From Algibacter sp. L3A6 (GTDB lineage: Bacteria > Bacteroidota > Bacteroidia > Flavobacteriales > Flavobacteriaceae), in NCBI RefSeq assembly GCF_009796825.1, contig NZ_CP047030.1, positions 2,207,501-2,271,500 of the forward strand: a stretch of 64,000 nucleotides of DNA. The letters are read 5' to 3'. The number at the start of each line of letters is the position of its first letter. Position 1 is the first letter of the stretch. The position numbers and the translations under genes are program-made. Of the stretch, positions 57,022 through 64,000 are shown piece after piece. The notes under the pieces are model-generated. The model had not been told where the DNA came from, did no database searches, and saw only the letters and a program-made list of their open reading frames with translations.

Positions 57022-57756
57022 ATGAAACAGCACGAACATTTTAAATTCTCACCAGGAGTCATTGCATATCCGGTGTTTTTCGTGCTTACCATTTGGCTCG
57101 TATTTTGGTTCGAAGTACGTTTTGGATATAATTTAAGTAAGTATGGTGTTTATCCACAAACCTTAAAAGGACTAAGAGGTGTTATTTTTAGTCCGTTTTT
57201 ACACGGTAATATCGAGCATATCTATCACAACACCATTCCGTTATTTGTACTCTCCACGGCGCTGTTTTATTTTTATAGACCAATAGCTTGGCGCGTTATT
57301 TTATTTGGGATTTTAATTTCGGGATTTTTAACTTGGTGTATTGGTAGACCATCTTACCATATTGGGGCAAGCGGACTCATTTATGTTTTAGTAAGTTTTA
57401 CTTTTTTTAAAGGTGTTTTCGCAAAACATTACAGACTTATTGCATTATCGCTTTTAGTTATTTTTTTATACGGAAGCATGATTTGGTATACATTTCCGAT
57501 AGAAGAAGGTATATCTTGGGAAGGGCATCTATCTGGTTTAATTACCGGCTTGGTCTTTGCGCTTTTCTTTAGAAAAGAAATAGCAAAACCTAAAAAATAT
57601 GCTTGGGAACAAGAAAATTACAATGAAGAAAACGATTTGTTTTTACAACATTTCGACGAAAATGGAAACTTTATAGAAACCAAAGAAGAACCCGAAATAG
57701 AGGAGGAGCTAGAGCCCCTCTCTATAAGGTATATATTTAAAGAAAATAAAGATTAG
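57022..57756 (+). CDS. Rhomboid-family intramembrane serine protease
   Basis: A 244-residue inner-membrane protein with about six hydrophobic segments. The catalytic dyad is S117 in IGASGLIY and H169 in WEGHLSGLITG, and the HGNIEHIYHNTIPLF stretch (61-75) is the usual rhomboid L1/TM2 motif. The C-terminal ~60 residues form an acidic cytoplasmic tail (EENDLFLQHFDENGNF). It cleaves membrane-embedded substrates; the target is unknown. Confidence 0.92.
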   Translation: MKQHEHFKFSPGVIAYPVFFVLTIWLVFWFEVRFGYNLSKYGVYPQTLKGLRGVIFSPFLHGNIEHIYHNTIPLFVLSTALFYFYRPIAWRVILFGILISGFLTWCIGRPSYHIGASGLIYVLVSFTFFKGVFAKHYRLIALSLLVIFLYGSMIWYTFPIEEGISWEGHLSGLITGLVFALFFRKEIAKPKKYAWEQENYNEENDLFLQHFDENGNFIETKEEPEIEEELEPLSIRYIFKENKD

Positions 57757-57777
57757 TAGTATAAAATAAACTAATAA

Positions 57778-58518
57778 TTACTTCACCATTCTTTGTCTTA
57801 CGGCTTCATATAAAAAAGCACCACAAGCTACAGAAACATTTAAAGATTCAATTTCACCTAATAAAGGTAATTTAGCTTTAGAATCTACAACCTTTAAAGT
57901 CGATGGATTAATTCCTCTACCTTCCGACCCCATAATAATGGCACAAGGCTCAACAAAAGAAACATCGTAAATAGTATCGTTTGTTTTTTCGGTAGCAGCA
58001 ATTACTTTAATATCCGATGCTTGCATATAAAATACGGCATCTTTAATGTGATCTACTTTACAAATAGGGATTTTAAAAACAGCGCCAGCACTGGTTTTTA
58101 TGGTGTCGCCATTTACAGGTGCACCACCTTTTTTCTGAATAATAATACCATTAACACCTGTGCATTCTGCAGTACGGATAATAGCTCCAAAATTACGAAC
58201 ATCACTAATTTGATCTAGCAATAAGAATAATGGCGTTTTGCCAGATTCCACAACCTCTGTAATTAAAGCTTCCATATCATGAAACTCTATTGGAGATATT
58301 TGCGCTACTGCTCCTTGGTGATTTCCTTTGGTTAATCTATTCAGTTTTTCTACAGGAACATAAGATTTGTTAACCGATTTTTTACTCAATAAAGATTCTA
58401 ACTCATTGAATAATTCGCCATCCAATCCTTTTTGAAGGAATACTTTATCAATAGTTTCGCCAGCATTTATAGCTTCTATAATGGCTCTAATACCAAAAAT
58501 TTGTGTTTGTTCTTGCAT
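57778..58518 (-). CDS. rlmB: 23S rRNA (guanosine-2'-O-)-methyltransferase RlmB
   Basis: A 246-residue SPOUT methyltransferase that modifies G2251 of the 23S rRNA P loop. The N-terminal substrate-binding domain (IFGIRAIIEAINAGETIDKV) is followed by motif 1 (LLDQISDVRNFGAIIRTAE), motif 2 (CAIIMGSEGRGINP) and motif 3 (ESLNVSVACGAFLYEAVRQR). The predicted -7 element ends 4 nt before the ATG, suggesting a leaderless mRNA. It converges with the rhomboid gene, 21 nt apart. Confidence 0.93.
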   Translation of the reverse strand: MQEQTQIFGIRAIIEAINAGETIDKVFLQKGLDGELFNELESLLSKKSVNKSYVPVEKLNRLTKGNHQGAVAQISPIEFHDMEALITEVVESGKTPLFLLLDQISDVRNFGAIIRTAECTGVNGIIIQKKGGAPVNGDTIKTSAGAVFKIPICKVDHIKDAVFYMQASDIKVIAATEKTNDTIYDVSFVEPCAIIMGSEGRGINPSTLKVVDSKAKLPLLGEIESLNVSVACGAFLYEAVRQRMVK

Positions 58519-58522
58519 GCTG

Positions 58523-58530
58523 CAAAGGTA
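58523..58530 (-). promoter_or_regulatory. -7 promoter element of rlmB (leaderless geometry)
   Basis: The minus strand reads TACCTTTGC-AGC-ATG, so the TAnnTTTGC element is followed after three bases by the start codon. Transcription would start at or next to the A of ATG. Confidence 0.6.
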
Positions 58531-58644
58531 TAAAAAAAGGCGTCTTAAATAGTAGGAGTTTTATAAATCATTCTTTTAAAATATAAAAAAGTGAATGTAA
58601 ATGTTAAAGAAAATGAAAATAGTAATTTCAACTTTAGTTTTTTG

Positions 58645-58652
58645 TAGTTTTG
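58645..58652 (+). promoter_or_regulatory. -7 promoter element of the metal operon (leaderless geometry)
   Basis: The plus strand reads TAGTTTTGC-ACC-GTG, with the same three-base gap to the start codon as at rlmB. Transcription would begin at or next to the GTG at 58657. Confidence 0.55.
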
Positions 58653-58656
58653 CACC

Positions 58657-59058
58657 GTGATAAAAACAGTTTTACATAAAGGCTTTTCTATACTAATGAC
58701 TTGTTTAGTATTGTTTTCAACAGTATATTTTACTATTGAAAAGCATTTTTGTGGCGATGTTTTAATAGATGTTTCTGTGTTTTCTGAAGCTCAAAATTGT
58801 GGTATGAAAACAGGAACAGTAATGCATAAAGAAAGTTGTTGTAAAGATGAGGTTAACGTTGTAACAGGCCAACGCGAACTTAAATTTTCTTCTTTTGACG
58901 ATTTAGATTTTGTTCATCAACAATTTATTACCGCATTTTCATATACATTTATTAATCTTTTTGAAGGTTTAGAAAAACAAGTTGTTCCTCACAAAGATTA
59001 TTCTCCACCCAATTTGGTAGCCGATATTTTGGTGCTAGACCAAGTGTTTATTATTTGA
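58657..59058 (+). CDS. HYC_CC_PP-family protein
   Basis: A 133-residue protein that I assign to the small Bacteroidota family named for its HYC, CC and PP motifs: here EKHFCGD (Phe for Tyr), KESCCKDE and YSPPN. An N-terminal hydrophobic segment (ILMTCLVLFSTVYFT) suggests export or a membrane anchor. Such proteins are often found beside copper-related TonB receptors, as here, which supports a metal-linked role; the biochemical activity is unknown. The start is GTG, chosen because it lies just past a -7 element; an internal ATG at codon 14 would cut into the hydrophobic segment. Confidence 0.8.
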   Translation: MIKTVLHKGFSILMTCLVLFSTVYFTIEKHFCGDVLIDVSVFSEAQNCGMKTGTVMHKESCCKDEVNVVTGQRELKFSSFDDLDFVHQQFITAFSYTFINLFEGLEKQVVPHKDYSPPNLVADILVLDQVFII

Positions 59059-59134
59059 TAAAATAGATAATTGTTTTTTCCGCGAAAGCGTAAATCTCAT
59101 CATGTTCTAATTTTACTCAAATATTTTTCAAAAA

Positions 59135-59848
59135 ATGATACATACTTATAAGGTTGCAGGCATGACTTGCAACGGCTGCCGCTCATCGGTAGAAAATAAG
59201 CTTAATGCTATGCCGGCGGTTAAAACGGCTACGGTTTCACTCGAAGATTCGGAAGCTGTAATCGAAATGACTAAGCATATTCCTTTAGAAGATTTTCAGG
59301 CAGTATTAGCTAATAAATACACGATAACCAAAGGCCAAGCGAATAAACCTGATGTAATTTCTCCAGAAAAATCTGAGTTACAGCAGTTGTTTCCATTATT
59401 TTTAATTTTTGTTTACATTTCTATTGCTGCTATATTATTAAACATAAAACCTTGGAGTGCAACAGGTTTTATGCTCGATTTTATGGGCTTGTTTTATGTG
59501 GTATTTAGCTTTTTTAAATTGCTTGATTTAAAAGGGTTTCCGGAGAGTTTTAAAATGTACGATCCGTTAGCTAAGGCAATACCGGCTTACGGTTGGGTCT
59601 ATCCATTTATTGAAGTGGTTTTAGGGATTATGTTTTTAATGCGAATAGAAATTTCTATAGTATTAATAATAACCTTGGTGATTTTAGGCATAACTACAAT
59701 TGGTGTTGTAAAAACACTGTTAGATAAAAAATCTATTCAATGTGCGTGTTTGGGGACGGCTTTAAAATTGCCCATGACCAAAGCCACTTTTATTGAAAAC
59801 ACTATCATGATTATTATGGCTATTACTATGTTAATCATGATGGCTTAA
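59135..59848 (+). CDS. HMA-MauE/DoxX fusion membrane protein
   Basis: A 237-residue protein. Residues 1-68 are a heavy-metal-associated domain with the Cys pair C12/C15 (VAGMTCNGC). Residues ~85-237 are a four-helix MauE/DoxX-like membrane domain (MYDPLAKAIPAYGWVYPFIEVVLG) with a cysteine motif near residue 201 (QCACLGTALKLP). MauE-type proteins handle thiol redox chemistry. The fusion likely binds and passes Cu(I) or a related soft metal at the inner membrane. It is 76 nt downstream of the HYC_CC_PP gene and 36 nt upstream of the receptor gene. Confidence 0.9.
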   Translation: MIHTYKVAGMTCNGCRSSVENKLNAMPAVKTATVSLEDSEAVIEMTKHIPLEDFQAVLANKYTITKGQANKPDVISPEKSELQQLFPLFLIFVYISIAAILLNIKPWSATGFMLDFMGLFYVVFSFFKLLDLKGFPESFKMYDPLAKAIPAYGWVYPFIEVVLGIMFLMRIEISIVLIITLVILGITTIGVVKTLLDKKSIQCACLGTALKLPMTKATFIENTIMIIMAITMLIMMA

Positions 59849-59884
59849 AGCTTTGTTGTTTTCGGAATTTTTACAAAAATAAAT

Positions 59885-62125
59885 ATGAAAAATATAATAT
59901 ATATCATGTTATGCTTTCCGGTATTTCTGTTTTCTCAAGAGAAATTAACAGGTACTATTTTGGAAGCTAACGATAATAATACGCCAATGGGCTTAGCAGG
60001 TGCTAACGTCTATTGGCTTAATACTTCTATTGGTGCGGTTACCGATATTGATGGTGAATTTAGTTTGCTGTACGAAACGAGTTATAAAAAACTGGTGATA
60101 AGTTATGTTGGTTTTAAAACCGATACGCTTACTGTTAATTCTTTAAAGCCTATTAAGCATTGGTTAAACCCAACTAGCGATCTAGATGAGGTAACATTAA
60201 CCTCTAGAAAACAGGCGACAGCAAAATCTTATATGCAGGCACAAAACGTGTTTACTGTAAGTAGTGATGAACTTTTAAAGGCCGCTTGCTGTAATTTATC
60301 TGAAAGTTTTGAAACCAACCCATCTATAGATGTTAATTTTGCCGATGCGGTTTCTGGAACCCGACAAATAAAAATGCTGGGGCTTACAAGTCCGTATATT
60401 TTAATAGCTACCGAAAATATACCTTCTATTCGTGGAGCATCTCAGGCTTTCGGGCTTAGTTTTATTCCTGGTACTTGGGTAGAAAGTATTCAAATTACCA
60501 AAGGCGCAGGTTCTGTAGTTAATGGTTATGAGAGTATTGCTGGGCAAATTAATGCAGAATTGGTTAAACCTACAACCGATAATAAGTTGTTTGTAAATCT
60601 ATTTGGTAACATTGCTGGACGTTTTGAACTCAATACACATATAAACACAAAAGTGAACGATAAATGGAGTACTGGGCTTTATTTACACGGAAATGTGCAT
60701 AATCAAAAGCATGACGTGAACAACGATAACTTTTTGGATATGCCAATTTATAACCAGATTAATGTTATGAACCGCTGGCAGTATACCGATGCCGAAAATG
60801 GTTTTATGAGTTTTATTAATTTGAAGGTTTTAAATGATGAAAAACAAATGGGTGAATTGGATTTTAATCCACAAACCGACAAATTAACAACCAATGCTTG
60901 GGGTAGTGAAATAAACACGAAACGCTATGAAGTTTCAAGTAAATTGGGATATGTAAATCCTGAAATCCCTTACCAAAGCATTGGTGTGCAAACCGCTTTT
61001 AGTCATCATGTTCAGGAATCTTATTTTGGATTAAATCAATATGATATTACACATAATAGTTTATATGCTAATGCCATTTATAATACTATAATTAGTGATT
61101 CTCGACATAAAGTAAAAACAGGTATGAGTTATACTTACGATGATTATGATGAGATGGTAAACTTAACAGACTACGGGCGCGCAGAGCATTCTGTTGGTGC
61201 TTTTTTTGAATATAATTTTGATAATTTAGATAAGCTTAATGTTACTGCTGGCTTACGTGTAGATCACCATAACTTATTAGGCAATTTTGTAACGCCACGA
61301 GTGCATGCGCGTTATACTCCATGGGAGAAATCTGCCGTTCGAGCCTCTTTTGGTCGTGGAAAACGAAGTGCTAATATTTTTACTGAAAATCAGCAAATGT
61401 TTGCGACGTCTAGAAGTATAAATATTTTAAATTCCGGAGGAAATATTTATGGTTTAGATCCAGAAATTGCATGGAATTACGGACTATCATACCTTCAAGG
61501 GTTTAACTTGTTTGGTCGAAAAGCCGATGTAACTTTAGATTATTATAAAACAGATTTCAAAAACCAAGTAGTGGTAGATTATGAAAACCCTCGGGAAATC
61601 AATTTTTATAATTTAGAAGGAAAAAGTTTTGCTAATAGCTTTCAAGCGGAGTTAAATTATAATGTGTTTGAACATTTTGATTTACGTTTGGCTTATAAGT
61701 ATTATGATGTGAAGACCGATTATAAATCTGGAGAATTAGAGAAAGCTTTAGTTCCTAAAAATAGATTTTTTGCAAATGCATCATACGAAACAGCCAAACA
61801 AGGTGTAAAGAATTCTCATTGGAGATTTGATACTACGTTTAATTGGGTAAGTGAACAACGTTTTTCTTCTACAGTAGCAAATCCTTTACAATATCAATTA
61901 CCAGAATACTCACCAACGGTAGGAACTTTAAATGCGCAAATTACACATGTGTTTTCTCCTAAATTTGAAGTATATTTAGGTGGGGAAAACATAACAAACG
62001 TTAGGCAAAACAATCCTATTTTGGGCGCAGATGATCCATTTGGATCTAATTTTGATTCTACGTTTGTTTATGGTCCAATTTTTGGTTCTAATTACTATAT
62101 GGGATTACGATTTAAAATTATTTAA
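59885..62125 (+). CDS. TonB-dependent receptor, probably for copper or another heavy metal
   Basis: A 746-residue outer-membrane receptor. Signal peptide ends near FLFSQ. Residues ~20-105 are a carboxypeptidase-regulatory-like domain, ~120-230 the plug with a conspicuous Cys pair (LLKAACCNLSESF) and ...KGAGSVVNGYESIAGQIN, and the rest a 22-strand barrel ending YMGLRFKII. The context of two HMA proteins and a HYC_CC_PP protein, and the Cys pair in the plug, suggest metal or metal-chelate transport rather than glycans (no SusD partner is present). Confidence 0.9.
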   Translation: MKNIIYIMLCFPVFLFSQEKLTGTILEANDNNTPMGLAGANVYWLNTSIGAVTDIDGEFSLLYETSYKKLVISYVGFKTDTLTVNSLKPIKHWLNPTSDLDEVTLTSRKQATAKSYMQAQNVFTVSSDELLKAACCNLSESFETNPSIDVNFADAVSGTRQIKMLGLTSPYILIATENIPSIRGASQAFGLSFIPGTWVESIQITKGAGSVVNGYESIAGQINAELVKPTTDNKLFVNLFGNIAGRFELNTHINTKVNDKWSTGLYLHGNVHNQKHDVNNDNFLDMPIYNQINVMNRWQYTDAENGFMSFINLKVLNDEKQMGELDFNPQTDKLTTNAWGSEINTKRYEVSSKLGYVNPEIPYQSIGVQTAFSHHVQESYFGLNQYDITHNSLYANAIYNTIISDSRHKVKTGMSYTYDDYDEMVNLTDYGRAEHSVGAFFEYNFDNLDKLNVTAGLRVDHHNLLGNFVTPRVHARYTPWEKSAVRASFGRGKRSANIFTENQQMFATSRSINILNSGGNIYGLDPEIAWNYGLSYLQGFNLFGRKADVTLDYYKTDFKNQVVVDYENPREINFYNLEGKSFANSFQAELNYNVFEHFDLRLAYKYYDVKTDYKSGELEKALVPKNRFFANASYETAKQGVKNSHWRFDTTFNWVSEQRFSSTVANPLQYQLPEYSPTVGTLNAQITHVFSPKFEVYLGGENITNVRQNNPILGADDPFGSNFDSTFVYGPIFGSNYYMGLRFKII

Positions 62126-62150
62126 TGCTAACAACTTAAAAGTATATATT

Positions 62151-62540
62151 ATGAAAAAACTATTAATTATTACCTTGTTACTTGCGGTAACAACATCATT
62201 TTCACAGAGTAAAAACGAAAGAGCATCTATAGAAGTAGATGGCGTTTGTATGATGTGTAAAGCTAGAATAGAAAAGGCGGCTATTAGAACAAAGGGTGTT
62301 AAATCAGCGGTATGGAGTGTGAAAACTCATGAATTGAAATTAATTTATGATGGGAGAAAAACAAATTTAGACTCTATTAAATCTAGTGTTTTAAATGTTG
62401 GGCACGACACCATGGATCTTAAAGCTACGGAGGAGGCTTATAATACAGTACATCCATGTTGCCGATACAGAGATAATGAGGTTATAGATGATCATAAAGA
62501 CGAAAAAGAAGAGAATGATCATGATGAACATGCTCATTAA
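62151..62540 (+). CDS. Periplasmic heavy-metal-associated (HMA) protein
   Basis: A 129-residue protein. The ATG at 62151 gives a clean signal peptide (LLIITLLLAVTTSFSQ); a longer frame that overlaps the receptor gene is rejected. The mature domain (ASIEVDGVCMMCKARIEKAA) is an HMA fold with a CMMC metal site. HPCCRYRDN and a His/Asp/Glu-rich tail (HDEHAH) add likely metal ligands. It starts 25 nt after the receptor gene and ends the operon. Confidence 0.9.
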   Translation: MKKLLIITLLLAVTTSFSQSKNERASIEVDGVCMMCKARIEKAAIRTKGVKSAVWSVKTHELKLIYDGRKTNLDSIKSSVLNVGHDTMDLKATEEAYNTVHPCCRYRDNEVIDDHKDEKEENDHDEHAH

Positions 62541-62565
62541 ATATTTGAATTTATAATAATTGTTT

Positions 62566-62599
62566 AAAAGTTCACCTTAAATTTAGGGTGGACTTTTTT
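62566..62599 (+). terminator. Terminator of the metal operon
   Basis: AAAAGTTCACC pairs with GGTGGACTTTT (one G-U pair) around an AT loop, ending in T6. It starts 26 nt after the HMA gene. Confidence 0.82.
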
Positions 62600-62657
62600 A
62601 GTTTTTATAGTTGAGTGAAATTTAAGCGGATATTACTAACAAGTAAATCTTATTACG

Positions 62658-62999
62658 ATGCCTTATAGAATTTATGTTATCGAATTATCAAAACGTGTCC
62701 ATACAGAAAACGCGAAATTTAGAGCGGCTAATCCGCAATTTAACGGCGTGATGCAATGTGTGTATGTGGGCATGACAAGCAAGACTTCTAAAGAGCGTTT
62801 TATACAACATAAAACAGGTTACAGAAACAAGAAGGGGCATAAGTTATCTGCTAATATTGCAGAGAAGTACGGGGCTTATTTACGTCCTAGCTTATACAAT
62901 CACATCGATCCGATAGTGAGTAGGGCAGATGCCTTAAAAAGGGAACGTATTTTATCTTTGGAATTACGACGCCAAGGTTATGCCGTTTGGTTTAATTAG
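62658..62999 (+). CDS. GIY-YIG-like small protein
   Basis: A 113-residue protein. It begins with YRIYVIEL and contains CVYVGMT followed by ERFIQHKTG, the spacing of a GIY-YIG nuclease core (the second motif YVG replaces YIG, with an Arg and a Gln-His following). A C-terminal Arg/Glu helix (ADALKRERILSLELRRQG) could carry the catalytic Glu. It lacks DNA-binding extensions, so it may be a UvrC-like single-domain nuclease or an inactive relative. Confidence 0.65.
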   Translation: MPYRIYVIELSKRVHTENAKFRAANPQFNGVMQCVYVGMTSKTSKERFIQHKTGYRNKKGHKLSANIAEKYGAYLRPSLYNHIDPIVSRADALKRERILSLELRRQGYAVWFN

Positions 63000-63034
63000 A
63001 AAGTAGTCTTAGAAAATAACCTATAGTTTAAATC

Positions 63035-63071
63035 AAAAAAAAACCTGTGAATTAAATTTCACAGGTTTTTT
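63035..63071 (-). terminator. Bidirectional terminator between the GIY-YIG-like gene and ompH
   Basis: AACCTGTGAA pairs with TTCACAGGTT and is flanked by A8 and T6, so it can serve both convergent genes. Confidence 0.9.
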
Positions 63072-63091
63072 AGTATGATTTTAAAAAGAAA

Positions 63092-63598
63092 TTAGATACC
63101 TAAATCTTTCTTTACATCGTTTAATAAATCTTTACCATCAGCAAGAATAGTTACACCAACTCCTGAATCTAAAACGTAATCAAAACCTTGAGCTCTTGAT
63201 ACTTTTAAGATAGCTGCTTTAGCTTTTTCTGTAATAGGTTGTAACAATGCAATTTCTTTTGCTTGCAAATCTTTTTGTGCATCTGCTTGAAATTGTTGTA
63301 AACGTTGTTGTTTTTCTTGTAATTCTAAAATACGCTTTTGGTTCTCTTCATCAGTTTTATTCTTAGCTTCAGCTTCGTATTGTTTTTGAAGATTTTGAAA
63401 TTCTGTAACAGAACCTTGCATATCCGTTTGGTATGTTTTGCTTAAAGATTCTAATTCTGCTTGTGCCGTTTTCATTTCTGGCATAGCTTTAATTAATTCT
63501 TGTGTATTTATATGTGCAACTTTAGTTTGAGCTTGAGTGAAACTAATTGTTCCAATACATAATGCAGTTGCTAATAAAAGTGTTTTAAAGTGTTTCAT
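63092..63598 (-). CDS. OmpH/Skp-family periplasmic chaperone
   Basis: A 168-residue protein with signal peptide (TALCIGTISFTQAQ). The mature part starts KVAHINTQELIKAMPEM, the usual Skp/OmpH opening, followed by a long Gln/Glu/Lys coiled coil at ~45-120 and a C-terminal ...AQGFDYVLDSGVGVTI return strand. Skp-type chaperones carry unfolded outer-membrane proteins to the BAM complex. A second gene of the same type lies immediately upstream on the same strand. Confidence 0.93.
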   Translation of the reverse strand: MKHFKTLLLATALCIGTISFTQAQTKVAHINTQELIKAMPEMKTAQAELESLSKTYQTDMQGSVTEFQNLQKQYEAEAKNKTDEENQKRILELQEKQQRLQQFQADAQKDLQAKEIALLQPITEKAKAAILKVSRAQGFDYVLDSGVGVTILADGKDLLNDVKKDLGI

Positions 63599-63629
63599 TT
63601 TGTAAATAGTATTTGTGTGTTATAAATTA

Positions 63630-64000
63630 TTAATTTTTGTTTAAGCTGTCTTTTGCTTTTTGGCGATCTTCTAATATTTTTTGTCTTTTCGCTTCCAAGG
63701 CTTTTTTACGTTCTTCGCGTTCTTTTAATTTTTTTAATCTGTTTTCTTCAATAAGTTCAGCTCTTGTTTTGGTTTCGCCTTCTGTTTTAGTAGCTGTACT
63801 TTTTGAAGCCGTTTCAGTTTCTTCTTTTGTAGCGTCAGTTTCTGCTTCAGCTCCCGATCGTTCTTGTTTTGCTTTTTCGCGATCGTCTAATATTTTCTGT
63901 CTTTTATCTGCGGCAGCTTTTACTTTAGCTTCTCGAGCAGCTAACTTTTTTTGCCTTGCAGTTTCAATCGCACTTTCTCTTTCAGCCTTTTTTTCTTCTA
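63630..64000 (-). CDS. Probable second OmpH/Skp-like protein (partial, 5' end outside window)
   Basis: Minus-strand frame open from the window edge to the TAA at 63630; the last ~122 residues are visible. They are highly charged and helical, with two copies of an Arg/Lys motif (KRQKILDDREKAKQ and KRQKILEDRQKAKD) around a Thr/Glu-rich linker. Composition and place, 31 nt upstream of the ompH gene, fit the larger of the tandem OmpH proteins in Bacteroidota bam loci. No diagnostic domain is in the visible part. Confidence 0.6.
   Translation of the reverse strand, partial: EEKKAERESAIETARQKKLAAREAKVKAAADKRQKILDDREKAKQERSGAEAETDATKEETETASKSTATKTEGETKTRAELIEENRLKKLKEREERKKALEAKRQKILEDRQKAKDSLNKN

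Noticed and set aside
62031..62150. Longer start for the periplasmic HMA protein overlapping the receptor gene
   Set aside because: The ATG at 62151 gives a typical signal peptide, while the extra 40 codons are out-of-frame receptor sequence.

Overview
The window looks like chromosome from a gliding, probably marine, member of the Flavobacteriaceae (phylum Bacteroidota). The evidence is low G+C, absence of obvious Shine-Dalgarno sequences, Bacteroidota-type -7 promoter elements (TAnnTTTG), type IX secretion (T9SS) and gliding genes (SprB-like adhesin, PorP/SprF, PorT/SprT, a type B C-terminal sorting domain), a TamL lipoprotein, and a flavobacterial AccD without its zinc ribbon. No rRNA, tRNA, intact insertion sequence, prophage or CRISPR array was seen.

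Layout. 1-9940 (minus) is the first ~3,313 codons of a giant SprB-like surface adhesin whose end lies outside the window. It is built from three nested repeat systems: 10 x 231 bp, 2 x 1674 bp and at least 3 x 873 bp. About 1.1 kb of AT-rich DNA follows, then pnp and rpsO (minus) with structured leaders, and an AraC-type regulator with a degenerate receiver domain. 15370-31855 (plus) is a T9SS cell-surface locus: a 4,509-residue adhesin with a gliding-type C-terminal domain and 1023-bp near-identical internal repeats, a PorP/SprF partner, and a PD40/OmpA-family anchor protein. 32072-46280 holds mostly housekeeping genes: a PAS histidine kinase, accD, fbaA, tamL, a SpoU methyltransferase, a decayed gene, porT/sprT-ubiE, trkA-trkH and mpl. 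46603-49442 is a two-gene sensory module (FIST protein plus hybrid histidine kinase). It is followed by radC, a deacetylase-like protein, a YjjG-type phosphatase, and a cluster encoding a lipoprotein, a DUF5723-type outer-membrane protein and an exported unknown. 55531-58518 has rarA, a GC-rich repeat element, a rhomboid protease and rlmB. 58657-62540 is a probable copper/heavy-metal operon (HYC_CC_PP, HMA-MauE, TonB-dependent receptor, periplasmic HMA). The right end has a GIY-YIG-like protein and two Skp/OmpH-type chaperone genes.

How they fit together. Secretion and surface functions dominate: two giant adhesins, a PorP/SprF partner, PorT of the T9SS apparatus, and TamL and OmpH/Skp for outer-membrane assembly. 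The most unusual features are the long, almost identical DNA repeats in both adhesin genes, which imply recent homogenisation and a capacity for length variation; the AraC-like regulator between them, whose phospho-acceptor Asp is replaced by Asn; the FIST/hybrid-kinase pair; and two divergently arranged genes (rlmB and the HYC_CC_PP gene) whose -7 elements sit exactly 4 nt from their start codons, suggesting leaderless mRNAs. Novelty is possible but could not be tested without searches.
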